DNA of 9,534 bases from Candidatus Aenigmatarchaeota archaeon. GTDB lineage: Archaea; Aenigmatarchaeota; Aenigmatarchaeia; Aenigmatarchaeales; Aenigmatarchaeaceae. The first letter of the stretch is position 1, and every line of letters begins with the position of its first letter. Positions 1 through 6,182 of the stretch are shown here, piece after piece. The notes under the pieces were generated by a model that worked only from the letters and a program-made list of their open reading frames with translations, made no database searches and was not told the origin of the DNA. The stretch is from positions 1-9,534 of the forward strand of contig JAFCFQ010000009.1 of the NCBI GenBank assembly GCA_017608545.1. The letters are read 5' to 3'. Position numbers and translations under genes: made by a program.

Positions 1-333
1 GCAGAGTTAAAAAATCTAAAATTGACGAACCTAGAAACCAAATTTACAAATTACAATTTAATTAATATCATGTTAAAAGAAAACATAAAAAGATTCATAA
101 TGGATTCTATAACAGAAAAGGAAGAAGAATTAAAAAATAAATATTTGATTGCTAAAAAATTAGAAAACAAATTAAAACCAAATAATGTAGAAAGTATACT
201 TTTTGTTGTTGATGAGTATTGTGAATTTTCATGTAAAGATTCTACTAATTTAACTACATTTTCAAATTGTGCTTATAAATGCAGGATTTGGAAACTCAAA
301 AACAAAGCTAAAAATTTTGGTGTTGGCAATTAA
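1..333 (+). CDS. Orphan protein with twin CX3C motif, 5' end cut off by window edge
   Basis: The reading frame is open to base 1, with no stop between the window edge and a TTG at 22, so this is the C-terminal part of a longer gene. I do not recognise the family. The visible part is rich in Lys, Asn and Glu and mostly helical. Counted from the TTG at 22, residues about 15-55 form a charged helical stretch, followed by a short hydrophobic strand (about 58-63, ILFVV). Then come four cysteines in a regular pattern: C67-x3-C71 (CEFSC) and C83-x3-C87 (CAYKC), 11 residues apart. Such a pair could bind a metal ion or form disulfides; I cannot tell which. The protein ends in a basic tail and stops with TAA. 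It converges on the zinc-ribbon gene that ends at 437. That the frame is coding is fairly likely; its function is unknown. Confidence 0.6.
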   Translation, partial: AELKNLKLTNLETKFTNYNLINIMLKENIKRFIMDSITEKEEELKNKYLIAKKLENKLKPNNVESILFVVDEYCEFSCKDSTNLTTFSNCAYKCRIWKLKNKAKNFGVGN

Positions 334-364
334 AATTTAATTTCAAAAATTGTTACAAGAAAAA

Positions 365-399
365 GCAAAAGTTTCACTTTTCATACAATTTACTTTTGC
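365..399. terminator. Possible hairpin between convergent genes
   Basis: GCAAAAGT (365-372) and ACTTTTGC (392-399) are perfect inverted copies separated by a 19-nt loop, in the 103-bp spacer between two converging genes. A transcript from either strand could form an 8-bp stem. The stem is AT-rich and weak, and archaeal termination depends mainly on T-tracts, so a role in termination is only an inference. Confidence 0.25.
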
Positions 400-448
400 A
401 AAATTTTAATTGCAATAGCTGAAAAATAAAATATTTTCACTTTTCATA
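372..448. repeat. 14-bp perfect direct repeat, two copies 63 bp apart
   Basis: TTTCACTTTTCATA occurs at 372-385 and again at 435-448. The second copy covers the stop codon and last codons of the minus-strand zinc-ribbon gene; the first lies in the spacer beyond it. This could be the remnant of a short duplication of the gene's 3' end, or chance in AT-rich DNA. Similarity beyond the 14 bp is weak. Confidence 0.35.
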
Positions 449-709
449 TTCAACTTTTTTACGAAGATTTGTTAATTTTATTTTACTCCTACATTTTTTA
501 CATCCAATAATTAATGAGTCCAATTCTTTAATTTTCATTTTAGCATCAAGTATCCCATGAATTTCAAGTATTTCATAAGTTACTTCACTTTCATCATTAG
601 GATCTATTATCGAATCACAATTTGGGCATGAAAAAATTCCATCGTCAGTTTTCAAAACGTCCACAACATAAACAGGCTTATTTTTATATCCAATTTCCCT
701 TTTAGACAT
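437..709 (-). CDS. Small zinc-ribbon protein (90 aa)
   Basis: This small soluble protein has two cysteine pairs, C28-P-N-C31 and C70-K-K-C73, about 38 residues apart, the layout of a zinc ribbon that holds one Zn ion. Between the pairs is an acidic loop (about 35-43) and then beta-prone segments. The last 20 residues are strongly basic, which would suit binding to nucleic acid or a ribonucleoprotein. No catalytic motif is visible and I cannot assign it to a named family. The ATG at 709 is well supported: GGTGG lies 4 nt upstream and a TATA-like box is at 741-750. It is transcribed divergently from the 55-aa ORF at 804. The zinc-ribbon call is solid from the cysteine pattern; the cellular role is unknown. 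Confidence 0.8.
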   Translation of the reverse strand: MSKREIGYKNKPVYVVDVLKTDDGIFSCPNCDSIIDPNDESEVTYEILEIHGILDAKMKIKELDSLIIGCKKCRSKIKLTNLRKKVEYEK

Positions 710-713
710 TTTA

Positions 714-718
714 CCACC
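714..718 (-). promoter_or_regulatory. Shine-Dalgarno site of the 437-709 zinc-ribbon gene
   Basis: On the minus strand GGTGG lies 4 nt before the ATG at 709. It matches the anti-SD core GGTG seen at the two other zinc-ribbon genes here and fixes the start codon. Confidence 0.6.
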
Positions 719-740
719 AATAAATAATTAAAAAAGAAAC

Positions 741-750
741 CTTTTAAATC
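741..750 (-). promoter_or_regulatory. TATA-like box for the 437-709 gene
   Basis: The minus strand reads GATTTAAAAG. A start site about 26 bp downstream would fall near 720, giving a leader of about 10 nt that just contains the GGTGG ribosome binding site. Assigned by sequence and spacing only. Confidence 0.45.
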
Positions 751-768
751 TTTTACTTCATTTTAATA

Positions 769-778
769 CTTAAATTTG
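769..778 (+). promoter_or_regulatory. TATA-like box for the 804-971 small ORF
   Basis: ACTTAAATTT lies about 30 bp upstream of the ATG at 804, which predicts a transcript with only a few leader nucleotides. It sits back to back with the minus-strand box at 741-750. Confidence 0.4.
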
Positions 779-803
779 TTTACATCTAAATGTTAAAGAG
801 AAC

Positions 804-971
804 ATGTCAGAAAATTTTGATGAAAGCATTACTGAATTAAAAGAAAGACTCGAAGTTCTTGAAGTTAATACTATCATATATAAACTCATAAAAAATGAAA
901 TTTCTATAAAGCAAGCTATATCTAAGATTTATTTAGAAAGTATGGAAAAAATACCAAAGAAAAAAATCTAA
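804..971 (+). CDS. Small helical protein, 55 aa
   Basis: The ORF runs from ATG at 804 to TAA at 969-971 and encodes 55 residues, starting MSENFDESITELKERLEVLE. I do not recognise it. Residues about 8-20 show Leu/Ile spacing typical of a short coiled coil (I9, L12, L16, L19), and a second amphipathic helix spans about 22-47; the tail is basic (IPKKKI). There is no membrane segment, cysteine or catalytic motif. It has a TATA-like box at 769-778 and fills the space between two divergent genes with a clean frame. The HAD gene downstream has its own promoter beyond this ORF's stop. It could be an oligomerising adaptor or regulator, but that is a guess. Coding status is likely, not proven. Confidence 0.5.
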   Translation: MSENFDESITELKERLEVLEVNTIIYKLIKNEISIKQAISKIYLESMEKIPKKKI

Positions 972-984
972 TATTATAAATTCA

Positions 985-994
985 TTATATAAAT
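985..994 (+). promoter_or_regulatory. TATA box for the HAD phosphatase gene
   Basis: TTATATAAAT is centred about 27 bp upstream of the ATG at 1017. That is the usual archaeal TATA-to-start-site distance, so transcription would begin at or next to the start codon. No Shine-Dalgarno sequence precedes the gene, consistent with a leaderless mRNA. Confidence 0.6.
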
Positions 995-1016
995 AGTTTT
1001 AATAGAAATTCTTTTT

Positions 1017-1691
1017 ATGATTAAAGCAATTATTTTTGATTTAGACAACACTTTGATAGACTTCATGAAAATGAAGAGATTATCTTGCGAAGCTGCAATT
1101 GAAGCAATGATAAGAGAAGGATTAAAAATAAGTAAAAAAGAAGGAATGAAAATTCTATTCGAGTTGTATTCTAAATACGGATTAGAATATCAAAGAATAT
1201 TTCAAGTTTTTCTTAAAAAAATTCTAGGGAAAATAGATTATAAAATAATGGCTTCTGGAATAGTCGCATATAGAAGAGTTAAAGAAGGTTTGTTGTATCC
1301 TTATCCAAATGTTGTTCCTACTTTGAATAAGTTGAAGAAAAAATACAAGCTAGTTATTTTATCAGATGCACCAAGAATTCAGGTATGGATAAGATTGGTT
1401 GCAATGAAAATTCAAGATAAATTTGATTATGTAATAACTTTCGATGATACAAAAACAATTAAACCAGATATAAAACCTTTTTTGTATCTTCTGAAAAAAT
1501 TAAAATTAAAACCAGAGGAATGTTTAATGGTTGGAGATTCTTTAAAGAGGGATATAGCACCTGCTAAAAAACTCGGATTCAAAACTGTTTTTGCAAAATA
1601 CGGTGGAAATAAAGAAAAGGCAAAAATAAAACCAGATTATATTCTGAAATATAATATAAATGAATTATTTACGATTTTATCTATCTTATAA
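1017..1691 (+). CDS. HAD superfamily hydrolase (subfamily IA type phosphatase)
   Basis: This is a cytoplasmic Mg2+-dependent phosphohydrolase of the haloacid dehalogenase superfamily. All four motifs are visible. Motif I is FDLDNTL, with nucleophile D8 and acid/base D10. Motif II is VILSD, with S116. Motif III is K149 in TIKPD. Motif IV is MVGDSLKRDI, with the Mg-binding acids D174 and D179. Residues about 15-90 form a helical cap between motifs I and II, as in subfamily IA, and 224 residues is a normal length. It resembles archaeal HAD-IA phosphatases that act on small phosphorylated metabolites, but the substrate cannot be read from sequence. The start is supported by the TATA box at 985-994 and by motif I lying right at the N-terminus. 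The TATA box of the next gene overlaps this gene's stop codon. Confidence 0.9.
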   Translation: MIKAIIFDLDNTLIDFMKMKRLSCEAAIEAMIREGLKISKKEGMKILFELYSKYGLEYQRIFQVFLKKILGKIDYKIMASGIVAYRRVKEGLLYPYPNVVPTLNKLKKKYKLVILSDAPRIQVWIRLVAMKIQDKFDYVITFDDTKTIKPDIKPFLYLLKKLKLKPEECLMVGDSLKRDIAPAKKLGFKTVFAKYGGNKEKAKIKPDYILKYNINELFTILSIL

Positions 1692-1695
1692 ATTT
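1686..1695 (+). promoter_or_regulatory. TATA box for the 1715 gene, overlapping the HAD stop codon
   Basis: TTATAAATTT is centred about 25 bp before the ATG at 1715 and covers the TAA stop (1689-1691) of the upstream gene. It suggests an independent leaderless transcript although the two genes are only 23 bp apart on the same strand. Confidence 0.5.
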
Positions 1696-1714
1696 TTCTT
1701 AATATATTTTAAAT

Positions 1715-2374
1715 ATGAAAAAATGGTGGATGCTTACTGAAGAAGAGATTAATAAGGATTTGAGAAAAAATCTTGTTGAATTAAAGGTTAGTTTAGATGA
1801 TATTGTTAATGAAGCTAATGAATTGAGATATTTAGAAAGAAAAGAGATTATTAGTAATTACAGTTGTGGTTATCATTTAAGAGAATTCATTTCTAAAGAA
1901 GGTTTCATATCTTTTTCTGAAAGAGAAATATTACCAATTATTTTTTCTTTTGCAAAGGTGCCTTGTGTTTATATGCTTTATGATATAGTTACTACTCAGA
2001 GAGGTGCCAGAGGTTTGAGTGGACTTGAAAAAATGAATGTAATTGAAGTGGCAATAGAAAACACTTACAGAACAACATATAAGATAAATGATTATAAAAC
2101 TATTGAAAAGGGTTTATTGAATCATTTTCTAAAGCATAAAGAGAATAAAAAAGAATTAAAAAAGATTATTAGTAATAACTTAGGCTTATTAAAAAATAAA
2201 ATAAATGATATTTCAAGAGACTCTTCTTATATTCATAATGAATTTAAAAAATGGTTCAAAAAAGAAAAGAAAAATTTTAAATCTAACCCTTATAGAATTT
2301 TAAGGGATTTTATAAAAAACAAATTTTTAGAGGAAAAGGAAGAAGAAGTTTTAATTTCTTATGATCTCGGCTAA
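1715..2374 (+). CDS. Orphan helical protein, 219 aa
   Basis: I do not recognise this protein. It is predicted soluble and mostly alpha-helical, with a Trp-rich N-terminus (MKKWWML) followed by acidic and basic helices up to about residue 45. A more globular core spans about 48-125 and contains a hydrophobic stretch with cysteine (about 73-92, ILPIIFSFAKVPCVYMLYD) and a distinctive TTQRGARGLSGLEKMN segment (93-108). The last 90 residues are very rich in Lys and Glu, with helices and aromatic residues (KKWFKKEKKNF, about 178-188). The single hydrophobic stretch is short and has a Lys inside it, so a membrane anchor is unlikely. It ends 7 bp from the convergent DUF362 gene. The basic charge would suit contact with RNA or DNA, but no known motif supports that. 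Confidence 0.7.
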   Translation: MKKWWMLTEEEINKDLRKNLVELKVSLDDIVNEANELRYLERKEIISNYSCGYHLREFISKEGFISFSEREILPIIFSFAKVPCVYMLYDIVTTQRGARGLSGLEKMNVIEVAIENTYRTTYKINDYKTIEKGLLNHFLKHKENKKELKKIISNNLGLLKNKINDISRDSSYIHNEFKKWFKKEKKNFKSNPYRILRDFIKNKFLEEKEEEVLISYDLG

Positions 2375-2381
2375 AAGGATT

Positions 2382-3149
2382 TCAAAAACCCCTTTTCAAC
2401 GCTTCTTCTAAATAAAAAACTTTTTTATGTCCAAGTAACTTAGAAGCAAATATATCAGTTTTCAAAGCATTTTCTCCAACGATTGTTAAGTCCATTCTTT
2501 TGAGTTCTCCATATAAGTGAGAGCCAAACATTGCAGTAGTACCATCTATTACTGCTAAATTTGGGTTGAATTTTAATAATAAATCACAAAGTTTTTTTGC
2601 CCAATCTCTTTTAAAAATAAAAAATCTATGCATATAATTTTTATTTGGATAATAACCTCTTGGCTCTAGAACCCCCATCATATTTTTTAAAGAAAGAGTA
2701 ACGCCATATGCATGTTCTTTTAAAACAGCTGCAGATATTATGTAGTCAGCCTCACAAGCAATTCTTGATACTTTTATTTCTTTCCATTTTTCACCATTAA
2801 GTCTGACTGAGACAAAATCAAATTCATCAAAACATAATATTTTAACATCATATTTTTTCTCTAAATAATAATAATCAGCCTTTTCAAAACATTCTCTCGT
2901 CCTTCCGGTATAAGCACAACCTTCTCCTATTATTATTTCAAATTTTCCAACAGAATTCAAGTACTTTATTATACCTTCAACAACTTCAGGTCTTGTAACA
3001 GCTCCAGAATCTTTTGGCAAAGGCTCAACAAGATTAGGTTTTATTAAAATTTTTGAATTCTTTTTAGGTAATTTAGGTCTTAATTTTGAGAGGGCTTTTT
3101 CAGTTCTTTTGACAATATCTTTCCCTTTTTCTAAGACAATTTTTTCCAT
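2382..3149 (-). CDS. DUF362 family protein (255 aa)
   Basis: The protein matches the DUF362 family. Recognisable elements are IKPNLVEP (36-43) after the first strand, GEG at 75-77, the family core KEHAYGVTLSLKNMMGVLEP (144-163), DGT at 202-204 and a C-terminal KTDIFASKLLGH (230-241). Many DUF362 proteins carry an added ferredoxin domain with CxxCxxC motifs; this one has none and is the stand-alone form. The biochemical role of the family is not settled. Members often occur in anaerobes, and a redox or Fe-S link has been suggested mainly from the ferredoxin fusions. The start at 3149 is supported by a TATA-like box at 3172-3180. It shares a 43-bp spacer with the divergent gene at 3193. Family call confident, function unknown. 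Confidence 0.85.
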   Translation of the reverse strand: MEKIVLEKGKDIVKRTEKALSKLRPKLPKKNSKILIKPNLVEPLPKDSGAVTRPEVVEGIIKYLNSVGKFEIIIGEGCAYTGRTRECFEKADYYYLEKKYDVKILCFDEFDFVSVRLNGEKWKEIKVSRIACEADYIISAAVLKEHAYGVTLSLKNMMGVLEPRGYYPNKNYMHRFFIFKRDWAKKLCDLLLKFNPNLAVIDGTTAMFGSHLYGELKRMDLTIVGENALKTDIFASKLLGHKKVFYLEEALKRGF

Positions 3150-3162
3150 ATTTTAATTAAGA

Positions 3163-3171
3163 CATTTAAAG
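3163..3171 (+). promoter_or_regulatory. TATA-like box for the 3193 gene
   Basis: CATTTAAAG is centred 26 bp upstream of the ATG at 3193. No Shine-Dalgarno sequence is present, so a leaderless start is predicted. It abuts the opposite-strand box at 3172-3180. Confidence 0.5.
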
Positions 3172-3180
3172 TTTATTTAT
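3172..3180 (-). promoter_or_regulatory. TATA-like box for the DUF362 gene
   Basis: The minus strand reads ATAAATAAA, centred about 27 bp upstream of the ATG at 3149. Together with the plus-strand box next to it, this packs two outward promoters into 43 bp, so TBP/TFB binding for one may hinder the other. Confidence 0.45.
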
Positions 3181-3192
3181 TGAATAGTTAAT

Positions 3193-3684
3193 ATGGAGAA
3201 TGATCTTCTGAGATATAAATTAAATAAATATGGTTATACTTTACTAATTTTTAGTAGAGATTTAGCTAAGTTCTTTCAAGATTATAAAAGCAAAGAAATT
3301 TTAGAGTTGGACTATCAACATAGGCATCTTTTAAAATTTAAAGTCAAAAATGATGGTGAAAGAAAAATAAGACACCCGACATTTTATGGATCAAAAACTG
3401 CTAGAACGATTTTAGCATCTTTTTATGTTTTTGGAAAAAATGATTTTAAGTCAATTAAAAAGGAAAGATTTCTAGAAGAGGCTTCAAATGCTTTCAAAGA
3501 TTACTGTTCTCTTAAAAAAGATGAGCTTGATGAAAATTTGTTGAGAAGTCTTAAAAAAATGTCTGTTGGACAATCTGAAATTAGACATTTAATGAATAGG
3601 AATTGGTTTAAGAGGATATTTGATGTTAGTGAAAAAGAAGTAAAGCTAAAATATCCTATTAAAATTTTGGAGCCAAAGTTATAG
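3193..3684 (+). CDS. Orphan basic protein, 163 aa
   Basis: I do not recognise this protein. It is predicted cytoplasmic, basic, and of mixed helix and strand, with no membrane segment or cysteine motif (one Cys, C105). Features that could mark a conserved core are DYQHRHLLKFKVKNDGERKIRHP (residues 40-62, rich in His and Arg), FYGSKTARTILASFYVFG (64-81), and a C-terminal helix with SVGQSEIRHLMNRNWFKR (124-141). The conserved-looking His, Arg and Lys residues would suit RNA or DNA contact, but this is inference only. The ATG at 3193 has a TATA-like box 26 bp upstream. Its last two codons overlap the end of the convergent gene at 3679 by 6 bp, which suggests tight packing and no room for a separate terminator. 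Confidence 0.7.
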   Translation: MENDLLRYKLNKYGYTLLIFSRDLAKFFQDYKSKEILELDYQHRHLLKFKVKNDGERKIRHPTFYGSKTARTILASFYVFGKNDFKSIKKERFLEEASNAFKDYCSLKKDELDENLLRSLKKMSVGQSEIRHLMNRNWFKRIFDVSEKEVKLKYPIKILEPKL

Positions 3685-3927
3685 CAAATTCTTTCTAAGG
3701 TCTGGAAAAACTTCTAGAATCTCTTTTTTATGAATTGTTAAAGAGCCATATCTTCTTTTTATATTTTCAGGTTTTTCGATGTCAATTACATAATAATTTT
3801 CCCTTTTATTTTTTACAAAACCAAATGCTATTTCAACTTTTTTTATCTTTTTTCCTCTAAATCTTTTCTCATAATTTACAAAAAATTTTACATAACTTCC
3901 AAGCTTGATATTTGTTTCGATACTCAT
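3679..3927 (-). CDS. Small beta-rich protein, 82 aa, possible SH3-like barrel
   Basis: I recognise no named family. The 82 residues are basic and look like a small beta barrel: KLGSYVKFFVN (about 8-18), VEIAFGFVKN (31-40), NYYVIDI (44-50) and GSLTIHKKEILEVF (61-74) alternate hydrophobic and polar residues and are joined by short charged loops. The opening GSYVKF and the late KKEILEV resemble small SH3-like or Tudor-like RNA-associated domains, but this is fold-level guesswork. The likely start is the ATG at 3927; upstream DNA is AT-rich with several weak TATA-like runs, so the promoter position is unclear. The gene converges on and overlaps the 3193-3684 gene by 6 bp. Confidence 0.65.
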   Translation of the reverse strand: MSIETNIKLGSYVKFFVNYEKRFRGKKIKKVEIAFGFVKNKRENYYVIDIEKPENIKRRYGSLTIHKKEILEVFPDLRKNLL

Positions 3928-4025
3928 AATAATATTTTATAATTTAAAATTTTATTTTTTTCTAATTTCAAAATAGATTTTTCAATACAATAATATTTCT
4001 AAATCAAAAACACAAAAATTTTTAA

Positions 4026-4655
4026 ATGGATATAGCTTCTAAAAATGAAATTTGGATACCAATATCAGAGATTGGAATTCAAACCTTTTGTGAAGTTCAA
4101 TTAAAGTTTATTTGGAAAGGAGTAAAAATTAAAACTAAAAAAATGGTTAACGGTTCTTTAATTCATTATGAAAAATTCAAGAAATTCGAAAGACAAACAA
4201 GAGGATTAGAAAGCGTAGAAATAATAAATGCGATAAGGAGAGCAATTAAAAAAAGAGAAAGATTTGTTGGCAGGGAAATTTTCATAAAATCACCAACTTT
4301 CAGGTTAATAGGAAGAGTAGACGCAATAGAAATAGGGCCAGAAGGAATAGTAATAATTGATGATAAACCTATTGAATACCCTTTTCTGTCTGCAAAATCA
4401 CAAGTAGCAGCTTATTCTTTAGCATTTAAAGACAAATACAGACCACCTTTAGATATTTATATGATGATAAAGAATAGAGATAAAGGAATTATCGTTTGGA
4501 AAGATGTATTTTCTGAAGAGTGGTTCAGTTTTATTATCGAGAAAATAAATAGAATCTATGAACTGATTTTAGGAAAAAGAAATTTTGAACCAACCTCAAA
4601 TCCTAAAAAATGTTTAAGTTGTTGCTACAGAAATTTTTGTAAATCAATAATATAA
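4026..4655 (+). CDS. Solo Cas4-like PD-(D/E)XK nuclease with Fe-S cysteines
   Basis: The protein has the layout of Cas4/RecB-family exonucleases. An N-terminal cysteine, C22, follows SEIGIQTF. GSLIH (43-47) carries the motif I His, H47. GRVDAIEI (96-103) gives catalytic D99. IVIIDDKP (108-115) gives the D112-x-K114 pair. SQVAAY (125-130) is the QxxxY motif. A C-terminal cluster C196-x2-C199-x5-C205 should, with C22, hold a 4Fe-4S cluster; C200 is extra. At 209 residues it is of normal Cas4 size. Such enzymes resect DNA ends, and in CRISPR systems they trim spacers before integration. Here there is no cas1, cas2 or CRISPR array within view, so it is a solo Cas4-like nuclease, probably for DNA repair or defence. 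The third motif has Asp rather than the usual Glu, which the family tolerates. The gene overlaps the next one by 12 bp, tail to tail. Confidence 0.85.
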   Translation: MDIASKNEIWIPISEIGIQTFCEVQLKFIWKGVKIKTKKMVNGSLIHYEKFKKFERQTRGLESVEIINAIRRAIKKRERFVGREIFIKSPTFRLIGRVDAIEIGPEGIVIIDDKPIEYPFLSAKSQVAAYSLAFKDKYRPPLDIYMMIKNRDKGIIVWKDVFSEEWFSFIIEKINRIYELILGKRNFEPTSNPKKCLSCCYRNFCKSII

Positions 4656-5201
4656 CTCCCTTGAAGGTTTCTTAACTTCCACATCATGTTCTAAATAATA
4701 AGGATTTATTTCCGATTTAATCACATTATATTTTTGATTGAATAAACCAAATAAAAGATTTTCTATTGTTTCCAGCAAAAATTTTGTTGATTTTGGATTA
4801 AATTCTTTTTTAAGAATGTGAAAAATATGAAAACCCCCTTCTTTAGTTACTATAGCACTTTCTTTATTTTCAATAACCAATCGTTTGCAAACATTATTAA
4901 TGTATTTTGCAGCTTCATGGGTTTTTATTACTCTAATGTCTAAATCAAGAGATTTTTTATCTAACTCAGCATTTATAGGTTTCATTCTTGTTAAAAGCAA
5001 GTTTTCTTTTGGAATTTCAACCATGGTTTTTATTTCATAAGATCTTTTTAAGTAGTTCCCTATATCTTTTATAACATCAGAAATTTCTCTGGTTAATTTT
5101 TTAATGTTGTAAGGACCTTCAAGTGAGATTTCTACACCACCGAAAGCAAGAGTAAATGGATGATCGTAAATTAGTTTAAATCGTGGCTCAATTGTTATCA
5201 T
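4644..5201 (-). CDS. Orphan protein, 185 aa
   Basis: I do not recognise this protein. It starts with a beta-rich segment (MITIEPRFKLIYDHPFTLAFGG as residues 1-22), continues with VEISLEGPYNIKKLTREI and a long helix (about 34-55), and has a second strand-rich half with VIKTHEAAKYINNVC (91-105), SAIVTKEGGFHIFHILKKEF (115-134) and a hydrophobic helix FLLETIENLLFGLFNQ (141-156). The His and Glu residues in H95, E96, H125 and H128 might be functional, but no known metal site is matched. No signal peptide or clear membrane span. The start at 5201 is supported by a TATA-like box at 5223-5231, which overlaps the end of the CorA gene, so it is probably transcribed separately although it lies only 23 bp downstream of CorA. 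Confidence 0.7.
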   Translation of the reverse strand: MITIEPRFKLIYDHPFTLAFGGVEISLEGPYNIKKLTREISDVIKDIGNYLKRSYEIKTMVEIPKENLLLTRMKPINAELDKKSLDLDIRVIKTHEAAKYINNVCKRLVIENKESAIVTKEGGFHIFHILKKEFNPKSTKFLLETIENLLFGLFNQKYNVIKSEINPYYLEHDVEVKKPSRELYY

Positions 5202-5222
5202 GAAAAATTTTTAGAATTTAAG

Positions 5223-5231
5223 CTTTAAATT
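5223..5231 (-). promoter_or_regulatory. TATA-like box for the 4644-5201 gene
   Basis: The minus strand reads AATTTAAAG, centred 26 bp upstream of the ATG at 5201, and overlaps the stop codon of the CorA gene. A leaderless transcript is predicted. Confidence 0.5.
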
Positions 5232-6130
5232 ATATCCTTTTTCTTGAAATAAAAAATGAGAGCTATCCAGGATAAAATCATTACAATAACTATATAGTAA
5301 AATGCTAAGTATTGATCTTGAAGAGGTAGTTTTACATTCATTCCAAAAATTCCTGAAATTGCTTCTGTAGAAGCTATGAGTATTGTAAATATCGTAAGTA
5401 GTGTAATTATTCTATTTAACTTGTTTGATAACAATATCATATGGTAATTTCTTATGTTAGATATCATTTTCAGAGAAGATTTACATAAATTAAAGCCTTC
5501 TTTAGAATCTATAATAAGATCTTCTATTATCTTTTTATCACTTTCAAAAAACTTAATTCTTTTAACGATTTTTTCATATAAAAGATTTATGTAATGATAG
5601 TAAGAAACGAAATCATTAAGAACATCTTCATATTCTAACAATACGTTTATGTCTCTTTCTTTCAATTTACTTGTAAGCCTTTTTTTACTTCTAACTTTTT
5701 TAACAATATCTATTGTTGAAAATTCAAATTTTTTATTTATTTCGTAGAAAATTTTTATAATACACTTGAGTTTTTGAGTTGTCACAAATTTTATTCTATT
5801 TTCTAAAATTCTTTTAATAAAATCAGGTTCTTTTTTTGATAAAGTTAATAAAAAGTCATAACCTTTTACTATAAGATACGTTTGTAACTCATAATTTTCA
5901 AAAATTGTTTTTGTGAAAATGTATGTGGCTTTTCTAGTAAATTCTACTCTAGGTATTTCATTTTCATCCAACCCAGAAATAAGGTTTTGTTTGTCAAGTC
6001 TGAATTTCTCTGATAAAAAGTTTATTTCTTCATTCGTTGGATTAATCACATTTATCCAAGATCCTACTTCAAATTCTTTCAATTTTTTTAGTTTATTATC
6101 CTTTAAAGTTCTTTTAAAATAAGTTATCAT
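5225..6130 (-). CDS. corA: CorA-family divalent cation channel
   Basis: This is a CorA-type Mg2+ (or Co2+/Ni2+) transport protein of the cytoplasmic membrane. The family signature GMN is at residues 263-265, in GIFGMNVKLP, directly after the first transmembrane helix (about 241-262). A second helix spans about 274-294, followed by a short basic tail (KKKDII). The N-terminal 240 residues form the cytoplasmic domain: a mixed alpha/beta part to about 110, then long charged helices (about 115-238) that lead into the pore helix, as in the pentameric channel. At 301 residues it is a typical archaeal length. The acidic loop between the two helices is reduced to QDQ (271-273), where many CorA proteins have MPEL-like sequence. 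The start has a TATA box 26 bp upstream. Ion specificity cannot be read from sequence. Confidence 0.92.
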   Translation of the reverse strand: MITYFKRTLKDNKLKKLKEFEVGSWINVINPTNEEINFLSEKFRLDKQNLISGLDENEIPRVEFTRKATYIFTKTIFENYELQTYLIVKGYDFLLTLSKKEPDFIKRILENRIKFVTTQKLKCIIKIFYEINKKFEFSTIDIVKKVRSKKRLTSKLKERDINVLLEYEDVLNDFVSYYHYINLLYEKIVKRIKFFESDKKIIEDLIIDSKEGFNLCKSSLKMISNIRNYHMILLSNKLNRIITLLTIFTILIASTEAISGIFGMNVKLPLQDQYLAFYYIVIVMILSWIALIFYFKKKDII

Positions 6131-6150
6131 ATCTTTAAAATAATTTCAAC

Positions 6151-6161
6151 ATTTTATAAAA
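6151..6161 (-). promoter_or_regulatory. TATA box for corA
   Basis: The minus strand reads TTTTATAAAAT, centred 26 bp before the ATG at 6130, with no Shine-Dalgarno sequence between. A leaderless mRNA is predicted. Confidence 0.55.
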
Positions 6162-6182
6162 TTTTCCTTATTTTTTAGTAAT

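Noticed and set aside
22..24. TTG at 22 as a true start codon
   Set aside because: The frame is open upstream to the window edge and no ribosome site or promoter can be seen, so the gene is treated as partial.
816..834. C/D box sRNA (TGATGA followed by CTGA)
   Set aside because: The boxes are only about 9 nt apart, lie inside the 55-aa ORF, the first base of box C does not fit, and no C'/D' pair was seen.
5913..6122. 69-codon plus-strand frame
   Set aside because: It lies entirely inside the corA gene on the other strand, has no promoter or ribosome site, and encodes no recognisable protein.
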